Source: an uncultured Oscillospiraceae bacterium
GTDB lineage: Bacteria; Bacillota; Clostridia; Oscillospirales; Oscillospiraceae
Direction: 5' to 3'
DNA: 51,420 bases
NCBI GenBank assembly: GCA_910585265.1
Contig: CAJUCA010000018.1
Span: 1-51,420 of the forward strand
Made by a program: the position numbers and the translations under genes. Positions within the stretch are counted from its first letter, which is position 1, and each line of letters starts with the position of its first letter. Positions 31,157-39,057 of the stretch are shown piece by piece. The notes under the pieces are model-generated. The model was not told where the DNA came from. It searched no databases and saw only the letters and a program-made list of their open reading frames with translations.

Positions 31157-32578
31157 TTATTCTCTGCCCGTCCAGCAGTAGGTGCAGATCTTGTCCCGGT
31201 CGATGCCGATGGCCTCCAGCAGTCCGTCCAGGGACTGGTAGCCCAGGGAGTCGAAGCCCAGCTTCTCACAGATGCCCTTCAGCAGGCACTGGCCCCGCTC
31301 CGTGCCGGAATCGGCGTACTCGTCCAGGTGCCGCTGCCCCTCGTCCCCCTCCAGCTCCTGGACGATGCGGCGGGCCAGCAGCTCCATGGAGGAATTGCTC
31401 CGGGAGAAGTTCAGGTACTTGCAGCCGTGCATGATGGGGGGGCAGGCGGAGCGCATATGCACCTCCTTGGCCCCCGCGCCGTACAGGAAGTCCACCGTCT
31501 CCCGCAGCTGGGTGCCCCGGACGATGGAGTCGTCCACAAAGAGCAGCTTCCGGCCCTGGATCAGCTCGGGCACGGGGATCTGCTTCATCTTGGCCACCTG
31601 CTCCCGCACCTTCTGGCTGGCGGGCATGAAGGACCGGGGCCAGGTGGGGGTGTACTTCACGAAGGGCCGGGCGAAGGGCTTGCCGCTGGCGTTGGCGTAG
31701 CCGATGGCGTGGGGCACGCCGGAGTCGGGCACCCCCGCCACCCAGTCCACGTCGGGCAGGGTGCCCGCCGCCTTCTCCGAGCGGGCCATGATCTCCCCGT
31801 TGCGGCAGCGCATGACCTCCACGTTCTTTCCCTCGTAGTTGGAGTTGGGGTAGCCGTAATAGGTCCACAAAAAGGCGCAGATCCGCATATTCTCCCCGGC
31901 GGGGGCCAAAGTCTCCCAGCCCTCGGGGGTGATGCGTACGATCTCGCCGGGGCCAAGCTCGTACGCGCTGTCATAGCCCAGCTTGGTGCAGGCGAAGGAC
32001 TCGAAGGACACGCAGCAGCCCTCGACGTTCTGCCCGATGAGCACCGGAAGGCGGCCCAGCCTGTCCCGGGCGGCCACAATGCCCTCCGGGGTGAGTATGA
32101 GGATGGTGGACGAGCCGTCGATGGCCTCCTGGGCGTACCGGATGCCGTCCACCAGGGTGTCCTTCTGGTTGATGAGGGCGGCGGTCAGCTCGGTGGAGTT
32201 GACCTTTCCGGAGCTCATGGCCATGAACTGCCGGGCATGGCCGTTGAAATAGTCCGACACCAGCTGGTCGGCGTTGTTGATGATGCCCACGGTGGAGATG
32301 GCGTACAGCCCCAGGTGGGAGCGCACCAGCAGGGGCTGGGGGTCGGTGTCGCTGATACAGCCGATGCCCGCGCAGCCGTGGAAGTCCCGGAGATCCTTCT
32401 CGAACTTGGTGCGGAAGGGGGTGTTTTCGATGGAGTGGATCTGCCGCTGAAAGCCGTCCTGCTCATCGTAGAGGATCATGCCGCCCCGGCGTGTGCCCAG
32501 GTGGGAGTGGTAGTCCACCCCGAAAAAGATGTCAAGGCTGACGTCGCGCTTGGAGATCGCGCCGAAGAATCCGCCCAT
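31157..32578 (-). CDS. purF: Amidophosphoribosyltransferase-like protein lacking the glutaminase cysteine
   Basis: 473 aa. The C-terminal phosphoribosyltransferase part is intact, with the PRPP loop LLFVDDSIVRGTQ, a PDSGVPHAIGYA motif and cysteines (MRCRNG, SACPPIMHGC, CTYCWTG) that could bind a 4Fe-4S cluster as in Bacillus PurF. The N-terminus reads MGGFFGAIS where PurF normally has Cys after Met (CGI/CGV). By eye the Arg of the RYST-like segment and the Asn of the HNGN oxyanion motif are also gone (GIGCISDT, STVGIINN). Glutamine hydrolysis is therefore unlikely; it may use ammonia or a partner, or be a paralogue. ATG preceded by AAGGAGG. Flanked by purC and the DUF3795 gene. Confidence 0.88.
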   Translation of the reverse strand: MGGFFGAISKRDVSLDIFFGVDYHSHLGTRRGGMILYDEQDGFQRQIHSIENTPFRTKFEKDLRDFHGCAGIGCISDTDPQPLLVRSHLGLYAISTVGIINNADQLVSDYFNGHARQFMAMSSGKVNSTELTAALINQKDTLVDGIRYAQEAIDGSSTILILTPEGIVAARDRLGRLPVLIGQNVEGCCVSFESFACTKLGYDSAYELGPGEIVRITPEGWETLAPAGENMRICAFLWTYYGYPNSNYEGKNVEVMRCRNGEIMARSEKAAGTLPDVDWVAGVPDSGVPHAIGYANASGKPFARPFVKYTPTWPRSFMPASQKVREQVAKMKQIPVPELIQGRKLLFVDDSIVRGTQLRETVDFLYGAGAKEVHMRSACPPIMHGCKYLNFSRSNSSMELLARRIVQELEGDEGQRHLDEYADSGTERGQCLLKGICEKLGFDSLGYQSLDGLLEAIGIDRDKICTYCWTGRE

Positions 32579-32605
32579 AAAGAGCCTCCTTACCTATATT
32601 AGCCC

Positions 32606-33292
32606 TCAGGCGAAAAACAGCTTGGACAGGGTCATGGGGTCGATATACTGCCCGTCCTTGTAAACGCGCATATTGCCGGAGGCGATCTCGTCGATGAGCA
32701 TCACCTTTCCGTCGGCGTCGTAGCCGTACTCGAACTTGATGTCATAGAGGACAAGGCCCTTGGCCTTCAGGTCGTCGGCCACGATCTGGGTGATCTTCTG
32801 GGTCATGTCCTTGATGTCGTCATACTGGGCCTCGGTCATGACGCCCAGGGCCACCAGGGCGTCCTTGGTCACCAGGGGATCGCCCTTCTCGTCGTTCTTG
32901 AAGGTGGTCTCCACGTAGGCGGGCAGGTCCGCGCCCTCCTCAATATACTCGCCGTACCGCCGGAAGAAGGAGCCCACCGCCTTGTGGCGGCAGATAACCT
33001 CCAGCCCCTTGCCGAACACCTTGGCGGGGAGAACCTCCATGGTGGTGTCCCCCAGGTCGGCGGAGACGTAGTGGGTGCGGATGCCGGCGGCGTTGATCTT
33101 CTCGAAGAAGTAGATGGACATACGCAGGTTCACGTCGCCCACGCCCTCGATGGTCAGGCCCACGGAGTTCTCGCCGGGGTCGAACACGCCGTCCTTCCCG
33201 GTGCAGTCGTCCTTGAACTTCAGCAGGTAATTGCCTTTGTCCAGGGCGTAGACGTTCTTGGTCTTTCCGGTGTAAACGAGTTTGGTTTCCAT
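32606..33292 (-). CDS. purC: SAICAR synthetase
   Basis: 228 aa. Starts KLVYTGKTKNVYAL; GKGLEVICRHKAVGSFFRRYG and LYDIKFEYGYDADGKVMLIDEI are family hallmarks. Ligates aspartate to CAIR using ATP. ATG preceded by GGGAGG. Follows the Im9-like gene by 43 bp and precedes purF by 27 bp. Confidence 0.95.
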   Translation of the reverse strand: METKLVYTGKTKNVYALDKGNYLLKFKDDCTGKDGVFDPGENSVGLTIEGVGDVNLRMSIYFFEKINAAGIRTHYVSADLGDTTMEVLPAKVFGKGLEVICRHKAVGSFFRRYGEYIEEGADLPAYVETTFKNDEKGDPLVTKDALVALGVMTEAQYDDIKDMTQKITQIVADDLKAKGLVLYDIKFEYGYDADGKVMLIDEIASGNMRVYKDGQYIDPMTLSKLFFA

Positions 33293-33335
33293 GGTAAATT
33301 TCCTCCCAAAATAAAATTGTTGTTGGTTCTGACGG

Positions 33336-33581
33336 TCAGCCCCTGAGGGCCATATCCACGATCTCGTCCACGGTGGGATCCCGGTCCTCCGGGAAGCCCT
33401 GGACGAGCTGGGGATAGTAGATCAGGTCGCTCCCGCCGGGATGGGGGATGCCTTTCGCGAATTTGACTACCAGCGCGGTGTGTTCCGCCTCGGTGAGCGT
33501 CCGCCCGGTTTTTGGCTCCCGGACGGTCTGGATGGCCTTCACCAGCTCGGTCAGCTCCGCTCGGGACAGTTCCTGGGACAT
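33336..33581 (-). CDS. Colicin E-type (Im7/Im9-like) immunity protein, orphan
   Basis: 81 aa. The motif HPGGSDLIYYP at about residues 47-57 is almost identical to the HPSGSDLIYYP loop-helix III of colicin E immunity proteins, which contacts the DNase toxin. The preceding helices (SRAELTELVKAIQ...LTEAEHTALVVKFAKG) fit the four-helix Im fold. Known members neutralise HNH-nuclease bacteriocins. No toxin or secretion gene is in the window. Its GAGGAGG starts at the purE stop codon, and purC follows 43 bp later, so it is part of the purine transcript. GC content resembles the neighbours. Confidence 0.82.
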   Translation of the reverse strand: MSQELSRAELTELVKAIQTVREPKTGRTLTEAEHTALVVKFAKGIPHPGGSDLIYYPQLVQGFPEDRDPTVDEIVDMALRG

Positions 33582-33594
33582 CCGCGTTCCCTCC

Positions 33595-34089
33595 TCAGCA
33601 GCCCAGCTCCGCCTGGAGCCTGGACTCCTTCTCCGCGATCTGGGCGGCCATCTTCTCCCGGGCTTGGTCCAGCCTGGCGGCCAGTTCCTCGTCGGACACC
33701 GCCAGGATCTGGGCGGCCAGCACCGCGGCGTTTTTCGCCCCGTTGATGGCCACCGTTGCCACGGGGATGCCGCTGGGCATCTGGACGGTGGCCAGCAGGG
33801 CGTCCAGCCCGTCCATGGCTCCCCCCTTCATGGGAATGCCGATGACGGGCAGGGTGGAGTTCCCGGCGAAGGCCCCCGCCAGGTGGGCGGCCATGCCAGC
33901 GGCGCAGATCAGCACGCCGAAGCCGTTTTTCCGGGCGTTTTTGGCGAAGTCCGCGGCGGCGGCGGGGGTGCGGTGCGCGCTGAGTATGTGGGCCTCGTAG
34001 GGTATGCCGAACTCACTGAGCTGGGCGCAGGCCCCCTTGACCACCGGCCAGTCGGAGTCGGAGCCCATGATGACGGCGACTTTTTTCAC
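33595..34089 (-). CDS. purE: 5-(carboxyamino)imidazole ribonucleotide mutase
   Basis: 164 aa from a GTG with AAGGAGG upstream. Motifs: VIMGSDSDWPVV, SAHRTP, AAGMAAHLAG and LLATVQMPSGIPVATVAI, a class I PurE, which normally needs PurK; purK is not in the window. First structural gene of the purine cluster, preceded by the leader ORF and hairpin. The frame is open upstream through the leader but lacks homology there. Confidence 0.94.
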   Translation of the reverse strand: MKKVAVIMGSDSDWPVVKGACAQLSEFGIPYEAHILSAHRTPAAAADFAKNARKNGFGVLICAAGMAAHLAGAFAGNSTLPVIGIPMKGGAMDGLDALLATVQMPSGIPVATVAINGAKNAAVLAAQILAVSDEELAARLDQAREKMAAQIAEKESRLQAELGC

Positions 34090-34105
34090 AGTAAACCCTC
34101 CTTGC

Positions 34106-34150
34106 AAAAAGTAAAACAGGCCGCCGCGCGGGTGCGGGCAGACCTGTTTT
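34106..34150 (-). terminator. Attenuator-like hairpin in the purine operon leader
   Basis: On the minus strand AAAACAGG pairs with CCTGTTTT around an inner GC stem, followed by ACTTTTTG. It lies five bases after the leader ORF stop and just upstream of the purE ribosome binding site. A ribosome parked at the stop would cover its 5' arm. Confidence 0.68.
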
Positions 34151-34154
34151 GGGC

Positions 34155-34226
34155 TTAGTTGGTGGATTTGGACGCAAGGGTGCCGCGGAGACGAAAGACC
34201 GGACGGACCCGGACGGAACGCTTCAT
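34155..34226 (-). CDS. Leader peptide of the purine operon (uORF)
   Basis: 23 codons, MKRSVRVRPVFRLRGTLASK followed by STN and TAA. The ATG follows GGAGCGAGGTG at a workable distance and lies about 27 nt after the predicted transcription start. Six of 23 residues are Arg. No known protein family; too short for normal gene finding. Position between promoter and terminator-like hairpin suggests translational attenuation. Whether it is translated cannot be seen from sequence. Confidence 0.55.
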   Translation of the reverse strand: MKRSVRVRPVFRLRGTLASKSTN

Positions 34227-34259
34227 GGCGCAGCACCTCGCTCCAAAAAATTCACCGTT

Positions 34260-34288
34260 ATTTTATCGAAATTATTCTTGAAAATCAA
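34260..34288 (-). promoter_or_regulatory. SigA-type promoter of the purine operon
   Basis: On the minus strand TTGATT, 17-bp spacer, TAAAAT, in an A/T-rich patch. It would start transcripts near 34252, giving a leader of about 165 nt before purE. Confidence 0.65.
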
Positions 34289-34295
34289 GGGGCCA

Positions 34296-34324
34296 GCGGA
34301 TTTTCGTAGGCTTATACAATCCGC
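34296..34324. promoter_or_regulatory. Inverted repeat upstream of the purine promoter
   Basis: GCGGATT and AATCCGC, separated by 15 bp, directly upstream of the -35 box. Could be an operator or the end of the glycosyltransferase transcript; there is no T-run for a terminator. Confidence 0.4.
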
Positions 34325-34357
34325 CGGGGGCGGGAGGGGCGAACCATGGCGAAACCA

Positions 34358-35437
34358 TCAAAACAGGCCCACGGCCTCAAAAATGGAGGCCACCTGGGCC
34401 GCCCGCTCCGCCCAGGAGGACTGCTGGGCGAAGGCCCGCCGCTGGGCGGACAGGGAGGGGTCCTCGTCCAGCGCGTCCCGGCAGGCTCGGAGGAAGCCCG
34501 CCCCGTCGTAGGCGGAATGGATCAGCTGGGGGTAGGGGTCGGGCACGTTGGGGTCGGTGACGGCGGCCACCGGCTTTCCGGCGGCGAAATACTCATAGAT
34601 GGCGGCGGGCACCACGTCGCTGTCCCGGCGGTCCAGGCGGGCCAGGTCGAACAGCACGTCGCAGCGGCACAGGCAGTCGGGCAGGTCCAGGGAATTCACC
34701 GGCCCGGTGAGGATGATGTTGTCCTGGCCCTGGAGCTGCTGGGCGGCGGGCTTGGTGGCCCGGCCCATGAGGACGAAGGTCCACTCCGGGCGGCGGTGGG
34801 CGGCGTAGAGCAGAGGCTCCAGATCCACCTTTCCGGTGACCGCCCCCACCCGCCCCAGGATCACCCGGCCGGGGAGGTTTTGCAGGGCCGGGGGGACAGG
34901 GGGCTCCCCCTGGGCAAACAGCAGGGGATTCACCCCGTTGGGCAGCAGGGCGATGTTGTCGCTGCAGGGGGACAGCCGCCGGATCAGCCCGAAGGAGGCG
35001 GCGAACACCACCTCGGCGTGGCGGGTGAGGTCGCTCTCCAGCTCCAGGAAGGACTCGTCCCAGTAGCGGTGGCAGTCGTACACCGCCCCCCGGTAGGCCA
35101 GACGGTCCAGGAACTGGGCGTGGACGGGGGCGGTGCACCACAGCACCGGCTCCTGGAAGCGGTGCTTGGCCATGGTTTTCTGGAGGAAGTCCGCCGCCCG
35201 GTCCAGCCGCCTGCGGGCAAACAGGGACTGCTCCCGGGGCCCCGGCAGGGGGACGGGCAGGGTGTAGGCGGTGATGTGCTCCCGCACCCGCCGGCCCTGC
35301 TCCGGCCTGGGGACGCCCTTGGGGGGCGGCGGCTCGATAAAGAGGACCCGGGCGTCCCCCAGGCGGGCCAGCAGCTGCTGGGTGCGGTTGGCCCTGGCCC
35401 GCCAGGGGGCGTAGGACAGGCAGAGAAGCTGCTTCAC
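34358..35437 (-). CDS. Glycosyltransferase (GT4-like)
   Basis: 359 aa from a GTG that overlaps the upstream stop (GTGA). The N-terminal half resembles DUF1972/GT4-type acceptor domains; the C-terminal half has the donor-site pattern GRVGAVTGKVDLEPL, FVLMGRAT, DVVPAAIYEYFAAGKPVAAV typical of GT-B enzymes. It would transfer a sugar to a lipid-linked or wall polymer intermediate in the cytoplasm. It is in an operon with the GT4-CsaB fusion, which points to cell-wall polymer synthesis. Donor and acceptor unknown. Confidence 0.8.
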   Translation of the reverse strand: MKQLLCLSYAPWRARANRTQQLLARLGDARVLFIEPPPPKGVPRPEQGRRVREHITAYTLPVPLPGPREQSLFARRRLDRAADFLQKTMAKHRFQEPVLWCTAPVHAQFLDRLAYRGAVYDCHRYWDESFLELESDLTRHAEVVFAASFGLIRRLSPCSDNIALLPNGVNPLLFAQGEPPVPPALQNLPGRVILGRVGAVTGKVDLEPLLYAAHRRPEWTFVLMGRATKPAAQQLQGQDNIILTGPVNSLDLPDCLCRCDVLFDLARLDRRDSDVVPAAIYEYFAAGKPVAAVTDPNVPDPYPQLIHSAYDGAGFLRACRDALDEDPSLSAQRRAFAQQSSWAERAAQVASIFEAVGLF

Positions 35438-37671
35438 GGCGCGCCCTCCTCTAACAGCAGGGCGGCCTGCTCCCGGTTGATCCGCTCCAGCTCCACCAGC
35501 CGGGCGGTTTTGGCGGCCAGTGCGGCCCGGTCCCGGGTGCGCTCCTCGGCGGCGTCCAGCAGGGCGGACAGGCGGTCGGCGGTGATCTCCTCCAGGGGGG
35601 CGTACAGGTCCTGATCCACGCAGTCCAGGAAGGCGTTCACCTTGGGGTCGTACACCACCCCCACCAGGGGCACCCCCCGGGCGGCGGCGAAGATGAGGGC
35701 GTGCAGGCGCATGGACAGGGCCACGTCCATCCGGGCGGACAGGGCGATGGCCAGCTCCGAGGTGGGGCAGGGGGGGAGGACGGCGGCGGGGGCCCGCTTC
35801 AGCCGGGCGGCCACTTCTTTTGCCGCCGCTACGTCCTTCGTCCCCTCGATGGGGAGAAAGACGGGCAGCAGATGGTGCTTTTCGTAGGCGCGGTCGATGG
35901 CCTGGGCGAACACGTCCAGCTTGTCCTCCAAGCCGGGCCAGGGCCGGACGGTGACACCCAGATACCGCTGGCCCTCCCGGGGGCGCAGGCCCGCCTGCTC
36001 CAGCACGGCCTCCGCCTCCTCCGCCGGGGCGGCGGGCAGGGAGACGGCGGGGTCCGCCGCCACCTGAATCCGGGGGCGGTCCACCCCCAGGGCGGCTAGC
36101 TCGTCCAGGGAGGCGTGGTCCCGGAGGGTGATGGCGTCCACGTTCCGGTTGATGATCCGGCCCGCCCGCCTCCGGTTCCGGGGGGACTGGATCGGCCCGA
36201 TGCCGCAGCCGTACATCATCACCTTACAGCCCAGGCGGCGGGCGGCGGACAGGGTGAACAGGTAAAACCACAGGGAGCGGTGGCTGGTCACGTCCTGGAT
36301 CAGGGAGCCGCCGCCGTTGGCGTACAGCACGGATTTGGACATACGGCGGCAGAAGGCGGGGAGGTTGAAGGTGTAGACGGCCCCCACCCGGTGGACGCGC
36401 CGGGCGGCCTTGGGCTTCCGGGTCATAACCCACAGGGGCATATCCGGGTCGATGGAGCGCAGCTCCGACACCAGGGCCTTCAGCACCGCCTCGTCCCCGG
36501 CGTTGTTCTGACCGTAGGCCCCGCAGAGGATGACGCCGTCCCGCCGGCGGGAGGCCCTCGCCCTCCGGCGGAGGATGGTCTCATAGATGTCCAGCTGCCG
36601 CCGGACGGTGTTCTCAATGGAGTAGTCCTCCCGGGCCTTTTCCAGCAGCTTGTCCCCCAGGCGGCGGCGGAGGGACGGATCGGCGGCCAGCTCCGCCAGA
36701 CAGCGGGCCAGGGCCTCGTGATCCCTGGGCTGGAACAGCAGCCCGGTGACGTTGTGCTTGATGAGGGCGGGCACGCCCCCCACGCAGGTGGCCACGGTGG
36801 GCAGGGCGAACCTGGCCCCCTCGGGCAGGGAGTAGGGGAAGCCCTCGGACAGGGAGGTGAGTGTGTTGATATCCAGGGCGTGGTAGAAGCTGTCGGTGTC
36901 CTCCACCCAGCCCGCGAAGCACACCGCGTCCGCCACCTCCAGCTCCTGGGCCAGCTGGCGCAGGGCGGGGCCTTCCTCGCCCTCCCCGGCGATGATCAGG
37001 CGGAGCCTGGGCTGCTCCCGGCGGGCCAGGGCGAAGCCCCGCAGGAGGGTGCCCATGTCCTTCACCGGGTTCAGCCGGGCGGCGATGCCCGCGATCACCG
37101 AATCGTCCGGCCAGTCCAGCCCCAGGGAATCCAGGTATTCCCGCCGGGTGAGCTGGGCGGCGGGGTTGGAGAAGTCCAGGCCGTTGGGTATGTCGAACAC
37201 GGCCTGGGGATCGTACCCCCGGTCGATGAGCAGATCCACCATGGGCCGGGACACGCCGATGTGGTTGGGGATGCGCCGCAAAGCCCAGCTGTTGAGGGTG
37301 CCGAAGGTGAGGGCGGCCAGGGGGCGGCCCATGTAGTCGATCCTGGGGTCGGAGTGGACGGTGGACACCAGGGGCAGTCCGGTGGACCGCTTCAGCAGGG
37401 CCCCCATCAGGTTCCCCCGGGAGCCGTGGCAGTGGATGAGGTCGTACCCCCCCTGGCGGATCTTGTCCCGGAGGGCCTTCAGCACGGCGGGGGGACTGCC
37501 GGACAGCACGTCGGTGTGGATGCCCAGATCCCGGGCCTCCTGGGTGAAGGGCCCGTCGGTGAAGCACACCATATCCGCCTGGATGTGCCGGTTCAGCCCC
37601 TGGAGCAGGGTGTGGATATGGGTTTTGGCCCCGCCGGTGTCCCCGCCGCTGATCAGATGGATGACTTTCAT
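35434..37671 (-). CDS. csaB: Fused GT4 glycosyltransferase and CsaB-type polysaccharide pyruvyl transferase
   Basis: 745 aa in two halves. Residues 1 to about 375 are a GT4 glycosyltransferase (SGGDTGGAKTHIHTL opening, IPNGLDF, AARLNPVKDM, SEGFPYSLPEGARFALP). Residues about 380-740 are a polysaccharide pyruvyl transferase (CGAYGQNNAGDEAVL, ANGGGSLIQDVTSHRSL, YGCGIGPIQSP, SMRLHALIFAAARGVPLVGVVYDPK). CsaB pyruvylates the secondary wall polymer that SLH-domain proteins bind. Joining it to a glycosyltransferase suggests both act on one lipid-linked repeat. Own promoter at 37737-37765; GGAGG precedes the ATG. Confidence 0.9.
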   Translation of the reverse strand: MKVIHLISGGDTGGAKTHIHTLLQGLNRHIQADMVCFTDGPFTQEARDLGIHTDVLSGSPPAVLKALRDKIRQGGYDLIHCHGSRGNLMGALLKRSTGLPLVSTVHSDPRIDYMGRPLAALTFGTLNSWALRRIPNHIGVSRPMVDLLIDRGYDPQAVFDIPNGLDFSNPAAQLTRREYLDSLGLDWPDDSVIAGIAARLNPVKDMGTLLRGFALARREQPRLRLIIAGEGEEGPALRQLAQELEVADAVCFAGWVEDTDSFYHALDINTLTSLSEGFPYSLPEGARFALPTVATCVGGVPALIKHNVTGLLFQPRDHEALARCLAELAADPSLRRRLGDKLLEKAREDYSIENTVRRQLDIYETILRRRARASRRRDGVILCGAYGQNNAGDEAVLKALVSELRSIDPDMPLWVMTRKPKAARRVHRVGAVYTFNLPAFCRRMSKSVLYANGGGSLIQDVTSHRSLWFYLFTLSAARRLGCKVMMYGCGIGPIQSPRNRRRAGRIINRNVDAITLRDHASLDELAALGVDRPRIQVAADPAVSLPAAPAEEAEAVLEQAGLRPREGQRYLGVTVRPWPGLEDKLDVFAQAIDRAYEKHHLLPVFLPIEGTKDVAAAKEVAARLKRAPAAVLPPCPTSELAIALSARMDVALSMRLHALIFAAARGVPLVGVVYDPKVNAFLDCVDQDLYAPLEEITADRLSALLDAAEERTRDRAALAAKTARLVELERINREQAALLLEEGAP

Positions 37672-37713
37672 ATTTGACCTCCAAAAAGGCTTGCCATGGG
37701 GCAGGCCGTGGGT

Positions 37714-37719
37714 TACAAT
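37714..37719 (+). promoter_or_regulatory. -10 box of a probable PAP2 promoter
   Basis: TACAAT at 37714-37719 with TTGCCA at 37691-37696, a 17-bp spacer. It overlaps the divergent leader of the GT4-CsaB gene. Confidence 0.5.
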
Positions 37720-37736
37720 GGATATGGATCAAATTT

Positions 37737-37765
37737 ATTATACATAGCTTTGGCCCCCGGGTCAA
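37737..37765 (-). promoter_or_regulatory. SigA-type promoter of the glycosyltransferase-csaB operon
   Basis: On the minus strand TTGACC, 17-bp spacer, perfect TATAAT, about 60 bp upstream of the fusion gene. Confidence 0.75.
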
Positions 37766-37782
37766 GGCGGGGAGGGATAAGG

Positions 37783-38352
37783 ATGCCGGATTTCATCCAA
37801 CAGCTGGACGAGCAGGTCCTGGTCTGGATCGCCCAAAACGTCCGGAACGGGGTGCTGGACCCGCTGCTGAAGCTCTACACCCAGCTGGGGAACACGGGGA
37901 TGCTGTTCATCGTGCTGGGGCTGGCGATGCTGTTCTTCAAGCCCACCCGGAGGGCGGGGGCTTCGGCGTTGTGCGCCATGCTGATTGGTCTGATCGTGGT
38001 GAACTTCACCATCAAGCCCCTGGTGGCGCGGGAGCGGCCCTGGCTGGTGATTGAAAATTTCGTCAACCTGGTGCCGGAGCACGACCCCAACTCCTTCCCG
38101 TCGGGGCACACCAACGCCGCCTTTGCCTTTGCCGTTGCCGTGTGCCTGTCCGCGCCCAGGCGGTGGATGAAGATCACGGCGGTGTGTTTGGCGGCGGTGA
38201 TGGGCCTGTCCCGGCTGTACGTGGGGGTCCACTTCCCCAGCGACGTGCTGGCGGGGGCGGTGATCGGCTCCCTGTGCGGGCTTCTCGGCGCGCTGGCGGT
38301 GAAAAAGGGGTGGGAGCGGATCAGCCGCCGCACCCCCCAAGCTCCAGAATAA
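37783..38352 (+). CDS. PAP2-family membrane phosphatase
   Basis: 189 aa with about five hydrophobic segments. The three phosphatase motifs are KPLVARERP, PSGHT and SRLYVGVHFPSD. Related enzymes dephosphorylate undecaprenyl pyrophosphate or phosphatidyl phosphates at the outer face of the membrane. The divergent neighbour is a wall-polymer operon, so recycling of undecaprenyl carriers is plausible. The ATG at 37783 has GGAGGGATAAGG; a longer in-frame start was rejected. Its 3' end overlaps tcdA by 32 bp, tail to tail. Confidence 0.9.
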   Translation: MPDFIQQLDEQVLVWIAQNVRNGVLDPLLKLYTQLGNTGMLFIVLGLAMLFFKPTRRAGASALCAMLIGLIVVNFTIKPLVARERPWLVIENFVNLVPEHDPNSFPSGHTNAAFAFAVAVCLSAPRRWMKITAVCLAAVMGLSRLYVGVHFPSDVLAGAVIGSLCGLLGALAVKKGWERISRRTPQAPE

Positions 38353-39040
38353 CCGCCTGGGCCAGCAGCAGCCCCGCCGCCGCGGGCACCCACATCGCGC
38401 TGGCGGGGACGGAGCGGCGTCCCGGGGGCGGGGCCTCGTCCCCCTCCTCGGCGTTGCAGGCCAGCTCCGGGGAGAACACCACCTTATGGCGGGCGATGCC
38501 CCGCTTCCGCAGCTCCTTGCGCACCACCCGGGCCAGGGGGCAGCCCTCGGTCTGGGCGATGTCGGCGATGCGCAGAAGCTGGGCGTCCCGCTTGTTTCCG
38601 GTGCCCAGGGCGGAGATGATGGGGATGCCCCGGGCGTGGGCCGTCTCGATGAGGTCCAGCTTGCAGCTCACCAGATCGATGGCGTCCACGATATAGTCGT
38701 ACCGGGTTTGGAAGAAGTCCTCCCGGCGGTCCGCCTCGTACCGGGCGGCTACGGGGTGGAGGACGCAGCCCGGCGCGATGTCCGCCAGCCGCAGGGCGGC
38801 GGCCTCCGCCTTGGCCATACCCACGGTGGAGTGGAGGGCGGCGCATTGGCGGTTCAGGTTGCTGACGGACACGGTGTCCTGATCCACCAGGGTCAGCTCC
38901 CCTACGCCGGAGCGGCACAGGGCCTCGGCGCACCAGCCCCCCACGCCCCCCAGCCCGAACACCGCCACGTGGGCGGCGTTCAGCCTGTCCATGGCCTCCC
39001 CGCCCAGCAGCATCCGGGTACGGATAAATTGTTCGTCCAT
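38321..39040 (-). CDS. tcdA: tRNA threonylcarbamoyladenosine dehydratase (TcdA/CsdL)
   Basis: 239 aa, ThiF/E1-like. Nucleotide site VAVFGLGGVGGWCAEAL, the arginine in SNLNRQ, VDAIDLVSCKLDLI and the late STGNKRDA-type element seen here as ALGTGNKRD. It forms cyclic t6A at position 37 of ANN-decoding tRNAs. ATG preceded by AGGAGGCG. A MITE-like element (39058-39323) lies directly upstream of that binding site, so promoter sequence must be inside or beyond the element. Confidence 0.88.
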   Translation of the reverse strand: MDEQFIRTRMLLGGEAMDRLNAAHVAVFGLGGVGGWCAEALCRSGVGELTLVDQDTVSVSNLNRQCAALHSTVGMAKAEAAALRLADIAPGCVLHPVAARYEADRREDFFQTRYDYIVDAIDLVSCKLDLIETAHARGIPIISALGTGNKRDAQLLRIADIAQTEGCPLARVVRKELRKRGIARHKVVFSPELACNAEEGDEAPPPGRRSVPASAMWVPAAAGLLLAQAVILELGGCGG

Positions 39041-39057
39041 AAGAACGCCTCCTGTAA

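Noticed and set aside
33336..33581. Treating the small gene after purE as PurS or a purine pathway subunit
   Set aside because: PurS has a different sequence pattern; the HPGGSDLIYYP motif points to the colicin immunity family instead.
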